A stretch of DNA of 64,000 bases, from positions 65,367 through 129,366 of the forward strand of contig JAKEEU010000332.1 of NCBI GenBank assembly GCA_022616415.1, given 5' to 3'. Both the position numbers and the translations under genes were made by a program. Below, piece by piece: positions 44,201-54,021 of this stretch. Under the pieces are notes generated by a model that did no database searches, had not been told where the DNA came from, and saw only the letters and a program-made list of their open reading frames with translations. This DNA comes from Candidatus Zhuqueibacterota bacterium (GTDB lineage Bacteria > Zhuqueibacterota > Zhuqueibacteria > Zhuqueibacterales > Zhuqueibacteraceae). The first letter of the stretch is position 1, and every line of letters begins with the position of its first letter.

Positions 44201-44394
44201 ATGAGTTATTTACCACATGCCAAAAGTTTTCGTGATCTCGTGGCCTACCAAAAGGCGAAGGCGCTCGCGAATGCGAAGAAATCGGCCGCCTCATTGGTGG
44301 GATGATGGCAAAATCAGAAAAATTTTGCTCCGGTTCACCGTATGTCATTCGTGAGGAAACAGCAGAGTATTTTGCAAAAGACACCATGCACTGA
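44201..44394 (+). pseudogene. Four-helix-bundle (23S rRNA intervening-sequence type) gene with internal deletion
   Basis: With GGAGG upstream, the frame starts MSYLPHAKSFRDLVAYQKAK, the standard N-terminus of the S23/IVP-type four-helix-bundle family. After ALAN the sequence jumps and shifts frame. It continues as ECEEIGRLIGGMMAKSEKFC and ends HDTM-like residues before TGA 44392-44394; this is the standard C-terminal helix. The central 70 or so residues are missing. Intact members are about 120-130 residues. The gene is enclosed by inverted heptamer arrays. Confidence 0.8.
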
Positions 44395-44417
44395 TCACTG
44401 ATTACTGACTACTGACT
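44389..44417 (-). repeat. Inverted CAGTNNN heptamer array
   Basis: On the minus strand the units read cagtagt, cagtaat, cagtgat and cagtg in seven-base phase. It mirrors the array at 44096-44172 and abuts the start codon of the PAP2 gene, leaving that gene without a recognisable ribosome site. Confidence 0.8.
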
Positions 44418-45470
44418 ATGACCTGGACCGAGTTTCGCCATCACCTGCAGCATCCCGACCACAAGTGGAAAATTTACGTCTTGCTCGGTGTACTGGCTTA
44501 TTTTATCACGATCAATCAGATTCTCAAAATTCGGCCGGACCATATTTTTCTGGCGTTGGTGCTGTTTTCTTTCGTGCTTGGCAAACAGCGCGCGCGGCGT
44601 TTTCTCGTCGACTGGCTGCCGTTCGTGTTGTTTTGGATCGGCTACGACATGATGCGCGGCATTGCCGACTCCGTGCGCGGCACGATTCATGTGGTGGAGC
44701 CCTATCGTTGGGAACTGGCGCTCTTCGGCCAGCTCGGCGAGATTCCGCCGTTTGCCCTGCAACATTGGCGCGATGCCATGACGTGGCCGTGGCTGCGTAA
44801 ATTCATCGACATGCTGGCGGCCAATTTTTACACCGCACACTTTGCCGTGCCTCTGCTGCTCGGCTGGGTGTTTTGGCACACGACAAACGACCGGCCGATA
44901 TTTTACAATTTCGTTTACACGCTGACGGTGCTGAACGTCCTCGCCCTGCTCACGTTTATGGCATATCCGGCCGCGCCGCCATGGTACGTGTACAATTACG
45001 GCTTTGCGCCGCCGGAAAGCGAGGCCGGCTTCTGGGCGATCAGCGCCGGCAATCTCGTTGATGTCGATCATTTGCTCGGCTTCAAGTTTTTTACCACCTT
45101 GTGGGATTCGTTCAACGCGAATCATTTTGCCGCGGTGCCGTCGCTGCACGGCGCTTATCCCATCGTGCTGTCGTTTTTTGCCTTCAAAAAATTTCGCTGG
45201 AATCCGTGGCTGTTGAGCCTGTATCCGGCCGCGGTGTGGTTCTCCGCGGTTTATTTGAACCATCATTACGTGATCGATCTGGTCATCGGCGGTTTTTATG
45301 TGATCGCAGCTTATCTCATTGCAACCAAGCTGGTTTATCCGGCATTATTTGCGCGCTTTATCGAAGCATCGACAATGCCCGCAAAGGTTGCCTCGTCACC
45401 GGCGGAGGTGGTGAGTGAGAAGCCGGAATTTTTTCATTCCAGATCGATCGTGTTGCCAACAAACAGGTGA
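44418..45470 (+). CDS. PAP2 superfamily membrane protein (Aur1-like)
   Basis: A 350-residue polytopic membrane protein with about seven helices. The PAP2/Aur1-type phosphatase-transferase motif is split as VPSLHGAYP (about 239-247) and YLNHHYVIDLVIGG (about 275-288), with the catalytic His residues present. Bacterial relatives are inositol-phosphoceramide- or phosphatidylinositol-type lipid synthases and lipid phosphatases. The substrate is unknown. The ATG directly follows an inverted heptamer array, so its original upstream region may have been displaced; a downstream start is possible. Confidence 0.82.
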   Translation: MTWTEFRHHLQHPDHKWKIYVLLGVLAYFITINQILKIRPDHIFLALVLFSFVLGKQRARRFLVDWLPFVLFWIGYDMMRGIADSVRGTIHVVEPYRWELALFGQLGEIPPFALQHWRDAMTWPWLRKFIDMLAANFYTAHFAVPLLLGWVFWHTTNDRPIFYNFVYTLTVLNVLALLTFMAYPAAPPWYVYNYGFAPPESEAGFWAISAGNLVDVDHLLGFKFFTTLWDSFNANHFAAVPSLHGAYPIVLSFFAFKKFRWNPWLLSLYPAAVWFSAVYLNHHYVIDLVIGGFYVIAAYLIATKLVYPALFARFIEASTMPAKVASSPAEVVSEKPEFFHSRSIVLPTNR

Positions 45471-45601
45471 AAGATAAGCAGGACCCGTCTGAAAATTTCT
45501 CCAGCGGATACTTTTATCGGTTGGTCTTAATCCATCCGTTGGAGATAAAATGTTTTGAAGAGTCTAATTTACAGAATACCAAAAGAAGAGGAGGGTGGAA
45601 T

Positions 45602-46594
45602 ATGAAACGCGCCCGCATTATCAGCACGGGACGTTACGTTCCCGAAAAAATTGTGACGAATGATGAAATGACGAGGCTCGTACCGACCAGCAACGAGTGG
45701 ATTCGCGAGCGCACCGGCATCTTGCAGCGGCATTTCGTTGATCGCGAGATCGGCGTTTCGGATCTTGGCTACGAAGCCGCCAAAATCGCTCTGCAGCGAG
45801 CCGCACTCAAGCCGTCCGATATTGATTTCATCATCTTCGCCACGCTCAGTCCGGACTACATGTTCCCCGGCTCCGGCTGCCCGTTGCAAGCGCTGCTCGG
45901 AGTTCCCGGCATCGGCGCGTTGGACGTGCGCACGCAATGTACCGGCTTCGTTTACGGCCTGGCGGTGGCGAATGCTTTTATTGCCGCCGGCCAGTACAAA
46001 CGCATTCTTCTCGTCGGCGCCGAAGTGCATTCCACCGGCTTGGAGTTCACCGAGCGCGGCCGCCACATTGCGGTGTTGTTCGGCGACGGCGCCGGTGCGG
46101 CCGTTATCGAAGCGAGTGAAAATGGCCGCGGCGTTCTCTCGACGCACTTGCACGCCGATGGTCGCCATGTGAAAGACCTCTGGGCGGAAAATCCCGGCAG
46201 CCGGCGCATCCCGCGCATGTATCCCGGCATTCTCGAAGACGGCTCTTGTTATCCGCAAATGAACGGCCGCGAAGTGTTCAAGCACGCCGTCACCAAATTT
46301 CCCGAAGTCATCATGGAAGCGCTCAAGGCGAACGATCTTTCGCTTGACGACGTCAAGCTTGTGATTCCGCACCAGGCGAATTTGCGGATTAGCGAGGCGG
46401 TGACGCAGCGCCTCGGTTTGCCGCCGGAGAAGGTGTTCAACAACATTCAGCGCTACGGCAACACCACCGCAGCCTCGATTCCCATCGCGCTCGACGAGGC
46501 GCTGGAAATGGGAAAAATCCAGGAAGGCGATCTCGTCGTCCTCGCTTCGTTCGGCAGCGGCTTCACCTGGGCCAGCGCGGCAATAAGATGGTAG
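45602..46594 (+). CDS. fabH: Beta-ketoacyl-ACP synthase III
   Basis: A 330-residue condensing enzyme that starts fatty acid synthesis by joining acetyl-CoA to malonyl-ACP. The catalytic triad is complete: Cys 113 (TQCTGF), His 257 (PHQANLR) and Asn 287 (YGNTTAAS). The start at 45602 has AGGAGGG upstream; the frame is open from 45467 without a site. No other fab genes are adjacent, so it may also serve a specialised pathway. Confidence 0.95.
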   Translation: MKRARIISTGRYVPEKIVTNDEMTRLVPTSNEWIRERTGILQRHFVDREIGVSDLGYEAAKIALQRAALKPSDIDFIIFATLSPDYMFPGSGCPLQALLGVPGIGALDVRTQCTGFVYGLAVANAFIAAGQYKRILLVGAEVHSTGLEFTERGRHIAVLFGDGAGAAVIEASENGRGVLSTHLHADGRHVKDLWAENPGSRRIPRMYPGILEDGSCYPQMNGREVFKHAVTKFPEVIMEALKANDLSLDDVKLVIPHQANLRISEAVTQRLGLPPEKVFNNIQRYGNTTAASIPIALDEALEMGKIQEGDLVVLASFGSGFTWASAAIRW

Positions 46595-46601
46595 CCGTAA
46601 C

Positions 46602-46618
46602 CCAGTCCGCCGGACTGG
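46602..46618. repeat. 17-nt palindrome
   Basis: CCAGTCCGCCGGACTGG, just after the fabH stop, preceded by GTAAC. It has the same length and plan as the paired palindromes at 54102-54142, suggesting a REP-like family. Confidence 0.55.
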
Positions 46619-46634
46619 AATGAAAATAAGAAGC

Positions 46635-46663
46635 TTGATTTTGAAGGAACAATACTGTATCTT
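46635..46663 (+). promoter_or_regulatory. Candidate promoter for the Uma2 genes
   Basis: TTGATT (46635-46640), 17-base spacer, TATCTT (46658-46663). It lies 41 bases before the first Uma2 start. The same -10 sequence and spacing occur in the 54960 promoter. Confidence 0.5.
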
Positions 46664-46704
46664 ACGGGGTAACCCTTTACGCAATGTTGCTTGGAGTAAA
46701 GTTT

Positions 46705-47337
46705 ATGACTGCCACCACAACTTTCTTTCAACCCACAACTGGCGAGATGCCGATTCCAGCCCAGCGCGAATGGCCGCCGCAAGACAAGTGGACATACGAC
46801 GATTACCGTCGTTTGCCAGACGATGGTTGGCGATATGAAATCATAGAAGGGGAATTGTATATGAGCCCAGCAGCCGAACCGATTCACCAGGAATATGGCG
46901 GCGAGATGTTCGCTGCTTTGCGTGATTTTGGCAAAAAGCGCAATGCCGGCAAAGTTTATATGGCGCCTATTGATGTCATTCTTCCCGGCTTGGCTTCGCC
47001 AGTTCAACCCGATGTTTTGTTCATCGTTAAAAACCGCTTGCACATTGTCAAGAAGGGTCGGATTGAAGGTGCACCGGATATAATCGTTGAGATTTTGTCA
47101 CCCAGCAATTGGATAATCGATCGGCGCGAGAAGTTTAATATTTATGCCAAAGCTGGCGTGCGTGAATATTGGATCGTCAACCCGATGGTGCGCACGATTG
47201 AGCTCTTTGTCTTGCGCGAAGGACGTTACGAGCTGATCGGCAAGTACGGCGTCGGCGAAGCCGTACGCTCGGAGGTATTACCAGGCTTTGAAGTGAATGT
47301 TGACGAGATCTGCCCAGAGCAAAAATTGGAAGATTGA
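46705..47337 (+). CDS. Uma2 family (DUF820) putative endonuclease, copy 1
   Basis: A 210-residue protein of the Uma2 family, with a predicted PD-(D/E)XK nuclease fold. The start at 46705 is preceded by TTGGAGT; the upstream frame extension has no site. The core shows TYDDYRRLPDDGWRYEIIEG, QPDVLFI, a catalytic-type APDIIVEILSPSN and a following REKFNIYAKAGVREYWIVNP. These genes are abundant in cyanobacteria and other multicellular or surface-living bacteria; their role is unresolved. It is followed 88 bases later by a paralogue. Confidence 0.85.
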   Translation: MTATTTFFQPTTGEMPIPAQREWPPQDKWTYDDYRRLPDDGWRYEIIEGELYMSPAAEPIHQEYGGEMFAALRDFGKKRNAGKVYMAPIDVILPGLASPVQPDVLFIVKNRLHIVKKGRIEGAPDIIVEILSPSNWIIDRREKFNIYAKAGVREYWIVNPMVRTIELFVLREGRYELIGKYGVGEAVRSEVLPGFEVNVDEICPEQKLED

Positions 47338-47425
47338 TTTGTCCTCGCCGAAATTTTTTGCACTTTTTTCAAATAGCAACGTGCCGCACTGATTCCTTTC
47401 GATGACATCACTTGGAGTGTATCTC

Positions 47426-48064
47426 ATGAGCACTGCAACCGTTTTCGCTCCTGAAATTGAAGAACGAAGCATCCCGGCCGAGCAAGAGTGGCTGCGAAAG
47501 GGCAGTTGGCCGCCGCAAGGCAAGTGGACTTATGAAGATTATCGCCGCTTGCCGGATGATGGCTGGATTTACGAAGTGATTGAGGGAGAATTGTATATGT
47601 CGCCTCCGCCTATACCCATTCATCAAGAGAACAGCGGGAATCTCTATGTTGCGTTCCATAATTACGCCAAAAAGCACGACGCTGGCAAAGTGTACGATGC
47701 GCCCATCGAAGTTATTCTTGCCAATTGGGCCAATCCCGTTCAACCAGACATCGTGTTCATCACCAAAGAACGCTTGCACATTGTAAAACGGAGCCGTATT
47801 GAGGGAGCGCCGGATATTGTTGTAGAAGTTTTGTCTCCCAGCAACTGGCTGACGGATCGGCGAGAAAAATTCGAAATTTATGCCAAAGCCGGCGTGCGCG
47901 AATATTGGATCGTCAACCCAAGCGCGCGCATGATCGAGCTCTTTACGCTGCGCGACGACCGCTATGCGTTGATCGGCAAGTACGGTATCGGCGAAACCGT
48001 GCGCTCGGAAGTATTGCCAGGCTTTGAAGTAAAAGTCGAAGAAGTTTGCCCCGCATCGTCATAG
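47426..48064 (+). CDS. Uma2 family (DUF820) putative endonuclease, copy 2
   Basis: A 212-residue paralogue of the preceding gene. By eye most residues are identical from KWTYEDYRRLPDDGWIYEVI onward. The nuclease-like residues are retained (NPVQPDIVFI, APDIVVEVLSPSN, REKFEIYAKAGVREYWIVNP). The start at 47426 has TTGGAGT upstream, the same context as copy 1, so the duplication included the ribosome site. A tandem duplication is the simplest origin. The histidine kinase gene begins 118 bases downstream. Confidence 0.85.
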   Translation: MSTATVFAPEIEERSIPAEQEWLRKGSWPPQGKWTYEDYRRLPDDGWIYEVIEGELYMSPPPIPIHQENSGNLYVAFHNYAKKHDAGKVYDAPIEVILANWANPVQPDIVFITKERLHIVKRSRIEGAPDIVVEVLSPSNWLTDRREKFEIYAKAGVREYWIVNPSARMIELFTLRDDRYALIGKYGIGETVRSEVLPGFEVKVEEVCPASS

Positions 48065-48182
48065 TCCTTTGGAGTGTCTCGCCTTGCCCCTCCGAGCGTG
48101 GCCTTCCGACAACCAATTATGGAAAATCAGAACAGGCGCACCAGTGTACAGACTGGATTTTCAAACCACAGCGCTTAACTTT

Positions 48183-51100
48183 ATGATGAGGCGGCTTTTA
48201 AGCGGTTGGGTAACAATACTCTTCCTTTCTTCAAGCTTCGCCTTTGGTCAAGAGCTTCCGTTTACCCATTACACTCAGGACAACGAGGTTGTCTCATTGC
48301 CCTCGGCAGACATCCGAACGGTATATCAGGACCGCCTCGGTTATATTTGGTTTGTCGTCTACTCTTCCGGCCTTTTGCGTTACAATGGCCATAAAACTGA
48401 TTTATACACCCAGGAAGATGGCTTGCCGGATCTGACGGTCTTTCAGGTTCTGGAGGATCAACCGGGAAGACTCTGGGTGGCGACCAATGTGGGACTGGCG
48501 GTTTCGCGAAAACCATTGCATGAATACACCGGAAACCATCGCCTTATCTTTAGCACGCGGATTGGAGCAACCGAATTGGTTAAAACCACCATTGTCCAGA
48601 ATCGTCTGGCCGTCGATACACAAGGAAGGCTTTGGGTCGGAACGCGAGAAGATGGCATTATCCGCTATCACTTTAACGGCTTGGACTCGGTTGTCGCCGA
48701 TACGATCAAAACGGATATTAATGGTGCAGGGAAAAACCAGGATGTCCGTTCCATCCTCGTCCGTCGCGACGGCGCGGTCTGGGTTGGCCTTGGTGGAGGG
48801 AATTTGTTGGTGTTTAATACCCATTCATCCCAATACGGTTTGCTCACGGAAAAAGACGGCGTTCCTCAAACTGATTCTGATGTTCTCTATGAAAGTCCTG
48901 CGGGCAAACTTTGGGGAGGCTGCCGGAATGGCCTTTTGTGGCGATTGGCTGAAGATGACGGCCAACTGCGGATTGAAGTGATTAGCCAGGAATTAAAAAG
49001 CCGGATTTCTTGTATCATCGAAGCGCCGGAAGGGACGCTTTGGGTTGGGAGCGAAGGTGCGGGGGTTTTGCAGCGCCGCGCTCAACCTCCGGGACCACCC
49101 CACGATTTTCAACAAATCCGCTCAGTCATTTATAACGCGAAGAATGGCTTCCTGAGTGACAACGTGAGCCATATCAGCGAAGATAAAGAAGGGAACCTTT
49201 GGTTTGCGCAATTGGGCGGCGTATCCAAGCTGCGCGCCAATTACGCCGCTTTTTGTAATTACACGACAGCCTCTCACCGGGGTGAAAAACCGATCCTGCC
49301 CAATCCCGCAATTAACGCCGTCGTTCCGCCAGTAGACGTTTCCACCTCTTCGGGCATTTGGGTAGGAACCTCCGGCGGCGGCATTTCACTGATCAAGAAA
49401 AATGGTGAAGTCGAGAGCATTCAAACCGCCCGCGGCCTGAAAAATAATTGGGTAAACGGCCTCGCCTTGGATGAAAACGGGCGGCTGTGGATCGGCACCG
49501 AAACCGGGATTAACTGTCTTTCACTCAACCCCACGGCGCCTCCGCCGCCATCGCGCCGAAACCGCAGGATTTCATTTTTCAACCAAAATGCGGCGTTGGC
49601 AGACTATGAATACAATACGGTATTTGCCTGCAAGGTTTTATCGTTACCGGAGCGGATAAGTACGGGAAAAAAGGTTGAGAGCCTTTGGTTCCCCGCCTAT
49701 CGCGTCCTCTATTGTTTTGTGGATGATGAATGGGTTCTGTTCAGAGCGGCCTCTGGTCTCCCGACTAGTGTGTTTCATGCCGTCACCTTTGACGACGAAG
49801 GAAGGCTTTGGGTGGGAACCAGAGATGGCGGCCTCTTTCGCAGCAACATTCCGCTGACACTTTTGAAAATGAAAGAGCTGCCGGCGCAAGACATTGACTA
49901 TCTGCCCGAAGAAGGTGGAGGAAGGTTCGGCCGCGAGATTGTCACACCGGTTTTTGCGCCAGAGTGGAATCGGCGCATCGGCGCCCCCTCCAACCAAATT
50001 GAGACCATATTATGGCGCGACGGCGCTTTATGGGTTGGAACACCGGAGGGCTTGGCGGTCATTGAGGGGGAACCGCCACGCATGACCGCTTATCTGACGA
50101 CAAAGGATGGACTAAGAGCCAATAATGTGACCAGCATGGCATTCTCGCCGATTACCGGCAAACTTTGGGTTGGCACGAATGGAGGGTTGGCCGAAATTGA
50201 TCCGCGCACGAGAATGATCGTGCGAACCGTTACCAAACAAGACGGTTTGGTCGACAATGAGGTATGGTTTTATGGGTCGGTCGTACTCGATGCAGAAGGG
50301 ACAGTTTACTTCGGCACGGCTAAAGGACTCTCTGTTTACCAGCCCCAGCTCGACAAGCCAAATTCGATTCTTCCCACCCTGCGATTAGAACAAGCCGATT
50401 TCACCCAAAATAACAGCGGCGATAACGAGATCGCATTTGAGTACGCCGCGCTCAGCTTTGCCAACGAGAAACAGGTGCGCTACAAAACCCGTTTGGCCGG
50501 ATACGACAAAAACTGGTCAGCTCAAAAAACCGAGGTAAAAATTCGCTATACCAACTTGCCGGCATTTCTGTTTCCCAAAACTTACATTTTCGAAGTGCTG
50601 GCTTCCAACAACGCCGGTCTGTGGACGGAAACGCCGCTCAGGCACGCATTCACGGTCCAACCACCCTGGTGGTTTCGATGGTGGTGGCTGTCGCTGAATT
50701 TGGCTCTGTTGGTGGTGATTGTTTATGGCTTCAGCCGCTATCGGCTGCGACAGCTTGAGAAAAGGAGCAGAGAACTGGAAATAACGGTTCGGGAAAGGAC
50801 GGAAGAAATCCGGCAGCAGACGGAAGAATTGGAAACTTTGGATGGAATCGTCAAAGTAATCAACCGGGAAGTGGTGCTGGAAAGCGTTTTGCGCTCGTTA
50901 TTAGAACAGGGACTGAAGCTTTTTCCCCAGGCGGAAAAAGGCTCGGTTCTTCTTTTTGATCATCAAACCCGGCGTTTTAAATTTGCCGTCGCCTCCGGAT
51001 ATGATGCTGAGAAGCTGAAAAAAATCTCCTTTACGCCCGAGGAATTGACCAACCGTTATTCACAGGGGGCTGAAGAAGTGGGAACCGGCGTTTATATCGT

Positions 51101-52154
51101 CCGGGATTTGCAAAATCGCTATCTCGAGGCGAATCTGAACGTCGCCTCCATGCCGCAATCCGTTCTGTCAATGGCGGCGGTTTGGGAGAACAAGCTGGAA
51201 GCGTATTTGGTTTTTGACAACCTGACGAATGCCGAAGCCTTTGATCATTCCGACGCCCACAAGCTCAACCGCTTCCGCGAGCACGCGATTTCCGCCATTG
51301 CCAAAGCCAAAATGCTGCAGGAGCTGCAGGAGAAAAACGCCGAAATCATCAAAACGCAAAATCAGCTCGTCATGCAAGAAAAACTGGCCTCACTCGGCGC
51401 CTTAACGGCAGGAATCGCGCACGAAATTAGAAATCCCCTGAACTTTGTGAATAACTTTGCCGGGCTGTCGCAAGAATTGACCCGGATGCTGCGGGAGAAC
51501 TTCGCCGAGCAGGAAGAGCGGTTGCATCCCCAGGTGCTTGCGGAGATGACAGAGCTGCTCGATGATTTGCAGCAAAATATGACGAAGATTAACGAGCATG
51601 GAGAGCGCATCGACGGCATCGTGCGGGGCATGCTTCTGCACTCGCAGGGAACAAGCGGTGCGCGCCTCCCGACCGATATCAACGTTATCTTGGATGCACA
51701 CGTTCAACATGCTTTTCACAGCCTGCGCGCGCAGGATGCGAGTTTCAACGTCGCTATAAAAACAGATTACGATCAGTCCATCGGCCAGATCGAGGTTGTG
51801 CCGCAAGAAATCAGCCGGGCGTTTTTCAACATCGTCAACAACGCCTGCTATGCCGCGTATGAAAAGAAAAAAACAGCGCCGTCGTTCACTCCGGTGGTTT
51901 CCGTGCGCACAAAAAATCTGGATGGCAAGGTCGAGATTCGTGTTCGCGACAATGGCAATGGAATTACAAAAGACGTGCTCGGCAAAATCTTCAACCCCTT
52001 CTTTACGACCAAGCCGCCCGGCAAAGGAGTCGGGCTTGGCCTATCGCTCAGCTACGAGATTGTTGTGAAAGGCCACCAGGGTGAGATAAAAGTTGAAACG
52101 GAAGAAGGGAAATACGCGGAATTCATCGTGACGTTGCCAAAACGCAAGAATTAG
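48183..52154 (+). CDS. Propeller-sensor histidine kinase
   Basis: A 1323-residue membrane kinase. A signal peptide (MMRRLLSGWVTILFLSSSFA...) is followed by a long periplasmic sensor of Reg_prop repeats (about 30-720; pattern DxxGxLWVGT), a Y_Y_Y domain (about 745-810) and one transmembrane helix (about 835-852, WWLSLNLALLVVIVYGFS). Then come a coiled linker, a GAF-like domain (about 880-1040), HisKA (H-box GIAHEIRNPLNFV, phospho-acceptor His 1080) and an HATPase_c domain (NNACYAAY, RDNGNGI, FFTTKPPGKGVGLGLSL). No receiver or AraC output is fused, unlike typical hybrid HTCS proteins, and no partner regulator gene is adjacent. The start is ATG 48183 or 48186. Confidence 0.92.
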   Translation: MMRRLLSGWVTILFLSSSFAFGQELPFTHYTQDNEVVSLPSADIRTVYQDRLGYIWFVVYSSGLLRYNGHKTDLYTQEDGLPDLTVFQVLEDQPGRLWVATNVGLAVSRKPLHEYTGNHRLIFSTRIGATELVKTTIVQNRLAVDTQGRLWVGTREDGIIRYHFNGLDSVVADTIKTDINGAGKNQDVRSILVRRDGAVWVGLGGGNLLVFNTHSSQYGLLTEKDGVPQTDSDVLYESPAGKLWGGCRNGLLWRLAEDDGQLRIEVISQELKSRISCIIEAPEGTLWVGSEGAGVLQRRAQPPGPPHDFQQIRSVIYNAKNGFLSDNVSHISEDKEGNLWFAQLGGVSKLRANYAAFCNYTTASHRGEKPILPNPAINAVVPPVDVSTSSGIWVGTSGGGISLIKKNGEVESIQTARGLKNNWVNGLALDENGRLWIGTETGINCLSLNPTAPPPPSRRNRRISFFNQNAALADYEYNTVFACKVLSLPERISTGKKVESLWFPAYRVLYCFVDDEWVLFRAASGLPTSVFHAVTFDDEGRLWVGTRDGGLFRSNIPLTLLKMKELPAQDIDYLPEEGGGRFGREIVTPVFAPEWNRRIGAPSNQIETILWRDGALWVGTPEGLAVIEGEPPRMTAYLTTKDGLRANNVTSMAFSPITGKLWVGTNGGLAEIDPRTRMIVRTVTKQDGLVDNEVWFYGSVVLDAEGTVYFGTAKGLSVYQPQLDKPNSILPTLRLEQADFTQNNSGDNEIAFEYAALSFANEKQVRYKTRLAGYDKNWSAQKTEVKIRYTNLPAFLFPKTYIFEVLASNNAGLWTETPLRHAFTVQPPWWFRWWWLSLNLALLVVIVYGFSRYRLRQLEKRSRELEITVRERTEEIRQQTEELETLDGIVKVINREVVLESVLRSLLEQGLKLFPQAEKGSVLLFDHQTRRFKFAVASGYDAEKLKKISFTPEELTNRYSQGAEEVGTGVYIVRDLQNRYLEANLNVASMPQSVLSMAAVWENKLEAYLVFDNLTNAEAFDHSDAHKLNRFREHAISAIAKAKMLQELQEKNAEIIKTQNQLVMQEKLASLGALTAGIAHEIRNPLNFVNNFAGLSQELTRMLRENFAEQEERLHPQVLAEMTELLDDLQQNMTKINEHGERIDGIVRGMLLHSQGTSGARLPTDINVILDAHVQHAFHSLRAQDASFNVAIKTDYDQSIGQIEVVPQEISRAFFNIVNNACYAAYEKKKTAPSFTPVVSVRTKNLDGKVEIRVRDNGNGITKDVLGKIFNPFFTTKPPGKGVGLGLSLSYEIVVKGHQGEIKVETEEGKYAEFIVTLPKRKN

Positions 52155-52194
52155 CCAGGTGCTTATCATCAGGAAAAGTTATACTGGAAATTAA

Positions 52195-52230
52195 AAGAGC
52201 GAGGGCAAATTGCCTGCGCCGCTCGCTCTT
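52195..52230. terminator. Hairpin between convergent genes
   Basis: AAGAGCGAG and CTCGCTCTT form a nine-base stem, with GGCAAATTGCC as a small inner hairpin. It serves the convergent kinase and lipoprotein genes; T-tracts are weak. Confidence 0.55.
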
Positions 52231-52267
52231 CATGTTCAAATCTTCACCTCCTCACGATCAATCTTTT

Positions 52268-53599
52268 CTAGCGCGGGCCCCCACCGCCGCTGCCCCCACC
52301 CGAGCTGTTGAGCTGCGTAAAGAGGTCAACCGCCTCCGAGAGCGTGCTTGCTGCAATCGCAGCCATGTTCACTGTAGTTTTGCCCGCAACCGCCGTGCCC
52401 GTGGCCGAATTGCTCTGTACCAGGGACTCACCCCATCCGAGCAAAACGAGCTGCAGTGGTGCATCCGTTCCGATTATCCCCAGCCCGGCCATGTGATTGA
52501 ACTCAGCCGCGAGAAGCTCCCGATTGAGCTTATCGAGATCGGTCTTCGTGGGTTTGCTCAGAATATTCAAGGCATCCCGAAGGCCGTCGCCATTTGGCAA
52601 GAGAAACGGATCAGGCAGCAGCAGACCGCGAATTTGAATCACGAAGTCTTGCAGGTCCGCCCTCGAATAATCCGCCGTGCCTTTGCCGTCGATGGCAAAC
52701 TGCAGTTGCTTTTTCCAGTAACCGGCAGATTTGCCATTGGTCAAAAGCGATCCAGCCTTCAAATCATTAACAAGCTGGCTTGTTTTCGGCTCGAATCCGA
52801 AATTATTTCCGGTTGCGTCCGGCCCGACGGTAACGTTGATGGTGGTCGGGGTTGTGGTTCCCAAATAAGTGGTTGCGGTGAATACCGCCGAGGTTTCATC
52901 AACTTTGATGGTGTAGGTTCCAGCCGGAAAGGCCTCGAAGATGTAGAAGCCCAGACTATTGGTCACCGCGGTGCCAGCCATGGTGTGGTGAGAATCAAAA
53001 AGATTTAACGTAACATTCGTTATGCCGGTTTCGCTCCCATCAAACGACCCATTGGTGTTGGCATCCGTGAAGACCGCGCCCGAAATATCAAAGGCACGGG
53101 CACAAGCGCCGGGAATTTCACCGACTTCCGTCTTGCTGGTGGATTTTATGGACACCAAAACGATTCCCTCACGAACCGAGCCTGGGTACGTAATGGAAAA
53201 AGCGAAAGGCCCCGATCCAGTGCTCGGATGCCATTCGACCCCGGGATTAATATAAGCATCGTTATTCGTCGTCGTTCCATTCGATGGAGACAACGAGGAG
53301 AACGCCGGCGCGCAGGAGGGCAGCTCGAGCCTGAAATGCATATCATCCGCCGGGCCGGTCACCGTGTAAGAGAAAGTCGTGAAACCACTTCCAACGGTTC
53401 GACCAGTGTAATGGACTTCGAAACCGGCGAGCGTGATCTCTGTGGGCACCGAACTTTGTACAGTGGCGTTGCTAAAATTGCCGGGCGCTTCTTTATCTGC
53501 GAGAGAGAAATTTTCAACCGGATTTTTTGTTCCGTAGCAGCCGGCGAGCAGGGCGCCTACCGTTGCGACAATGAGCATGCGAGAAGATGTTTTTTTCAT
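52268..53599 (-). CDS. Lipoprotein with SdrD-B/Cna-B-like domain
   Basis: A 443-residue surface lipoprotein (signal MKKTSSRMLIVATVGALLAGC). The start at 53599 follows AGGAGACTTC. Residues about 25-165 form a beta-rich domain of unknown type. Residues about 170-265 are an SdrD-B-like Cna-B repeat (DISGAVFTDANTNGSFDGSE, then NVTLNLFDSHHTM, GFYIFEAFPAGTYTIKVDE). The C-terminal part (about 280-430) contains LLTNGKSAGYWKKQLQFAID and ends in a Gly/Ser-rich tail (GGGSGGGGPR). A domain with this GYWKN-like motif occurs in extracellular proteins of Bacteroidetes and related phyla, of unknown role. It probably displays an adhesive or structural surface. Confidence 0.7.
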   Translation of the reverse strand: MKKTSSRMLIVATVGALLAGCYGTKNPVENFSLADKEAPGNFSNATVQSSVPTEITLAGFEVHYTGRTVGSGFTTFSYTVTGPADDMHFRLELPSCAPAFSSLSPSNGTTTNNDAYINPGVEWHPSTGSGPFAFSITYPGSVREGIVLVSIKSTSKTEVGEIPGACARAFDISGAVFTDANTNGSFDGSETGITNVTLNLFDSHHTMAGTAVTNSLGFYIFEAFPAGTYTIKVDETSAVFTATTYLGTTTPTTINVTVGPDATGNNFGFEPKTSQLVNDLKAGSLLTNGKSAGYWKKQLQFAIDGKGTADYSRADLQDFVIQIRGLLLPDPFLLPNGDGLRDALNILSKPTKTDLDKLNRELLAAEFNHMAGLGIIGTDAPLQLVLLGWGESLVQSNSATGTAVAGKTTVNMAAIAASTLSEAVDLFTQLNSSGGGSGGGGPR

Positions 53600-54021
53600 G
53601 AAGTCTCCTGGAAAAAGTTTTTCGATGGGTGGATGGGTTGGCATATTCTTTAGGGTTCCGGCTTGGCCGTGTTATATTGGCACGCTTGCTTCCGAGCTTA
53701 AATACAAATCATCAGACAAAAAGTTGGTTGAGTTTCAGCGCCTCACTTGACACTACCTCCGATTTCTGTGAGGTTCGACTTTACGGTTTGACAATCAGAG
53801 CAGTCGTCAAAAATAGAACTATTATTTATTAAAAGCAAGAATCTTTTCATGACGGCGGACAGCGTCTTTGCGTACGCAAAATCTGAGATTGGAGGGTATG
53901 TAACAACAATAATAAGCACCTGCGCAAGGCCCATGCCTGTAAGGCTGCGCCCGTAAGAGCGAATAGCGCACGGTTATTGGCGCGACGTTATGGAATGAAG
54001 AGTTTGGTGTTAGAGGATAAA

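Noticed and set aside
45569..46684. Long minus-strand open frame opposite fabH
   Set aside because: fabH on the plus strand has all catalytic residues; the antisense frame shows no family features.
53925..53995. Further attC site ending in GTTATGG
   Set aside because: The end resembles an R' box, but no matching R'' box or paired arms could be found.
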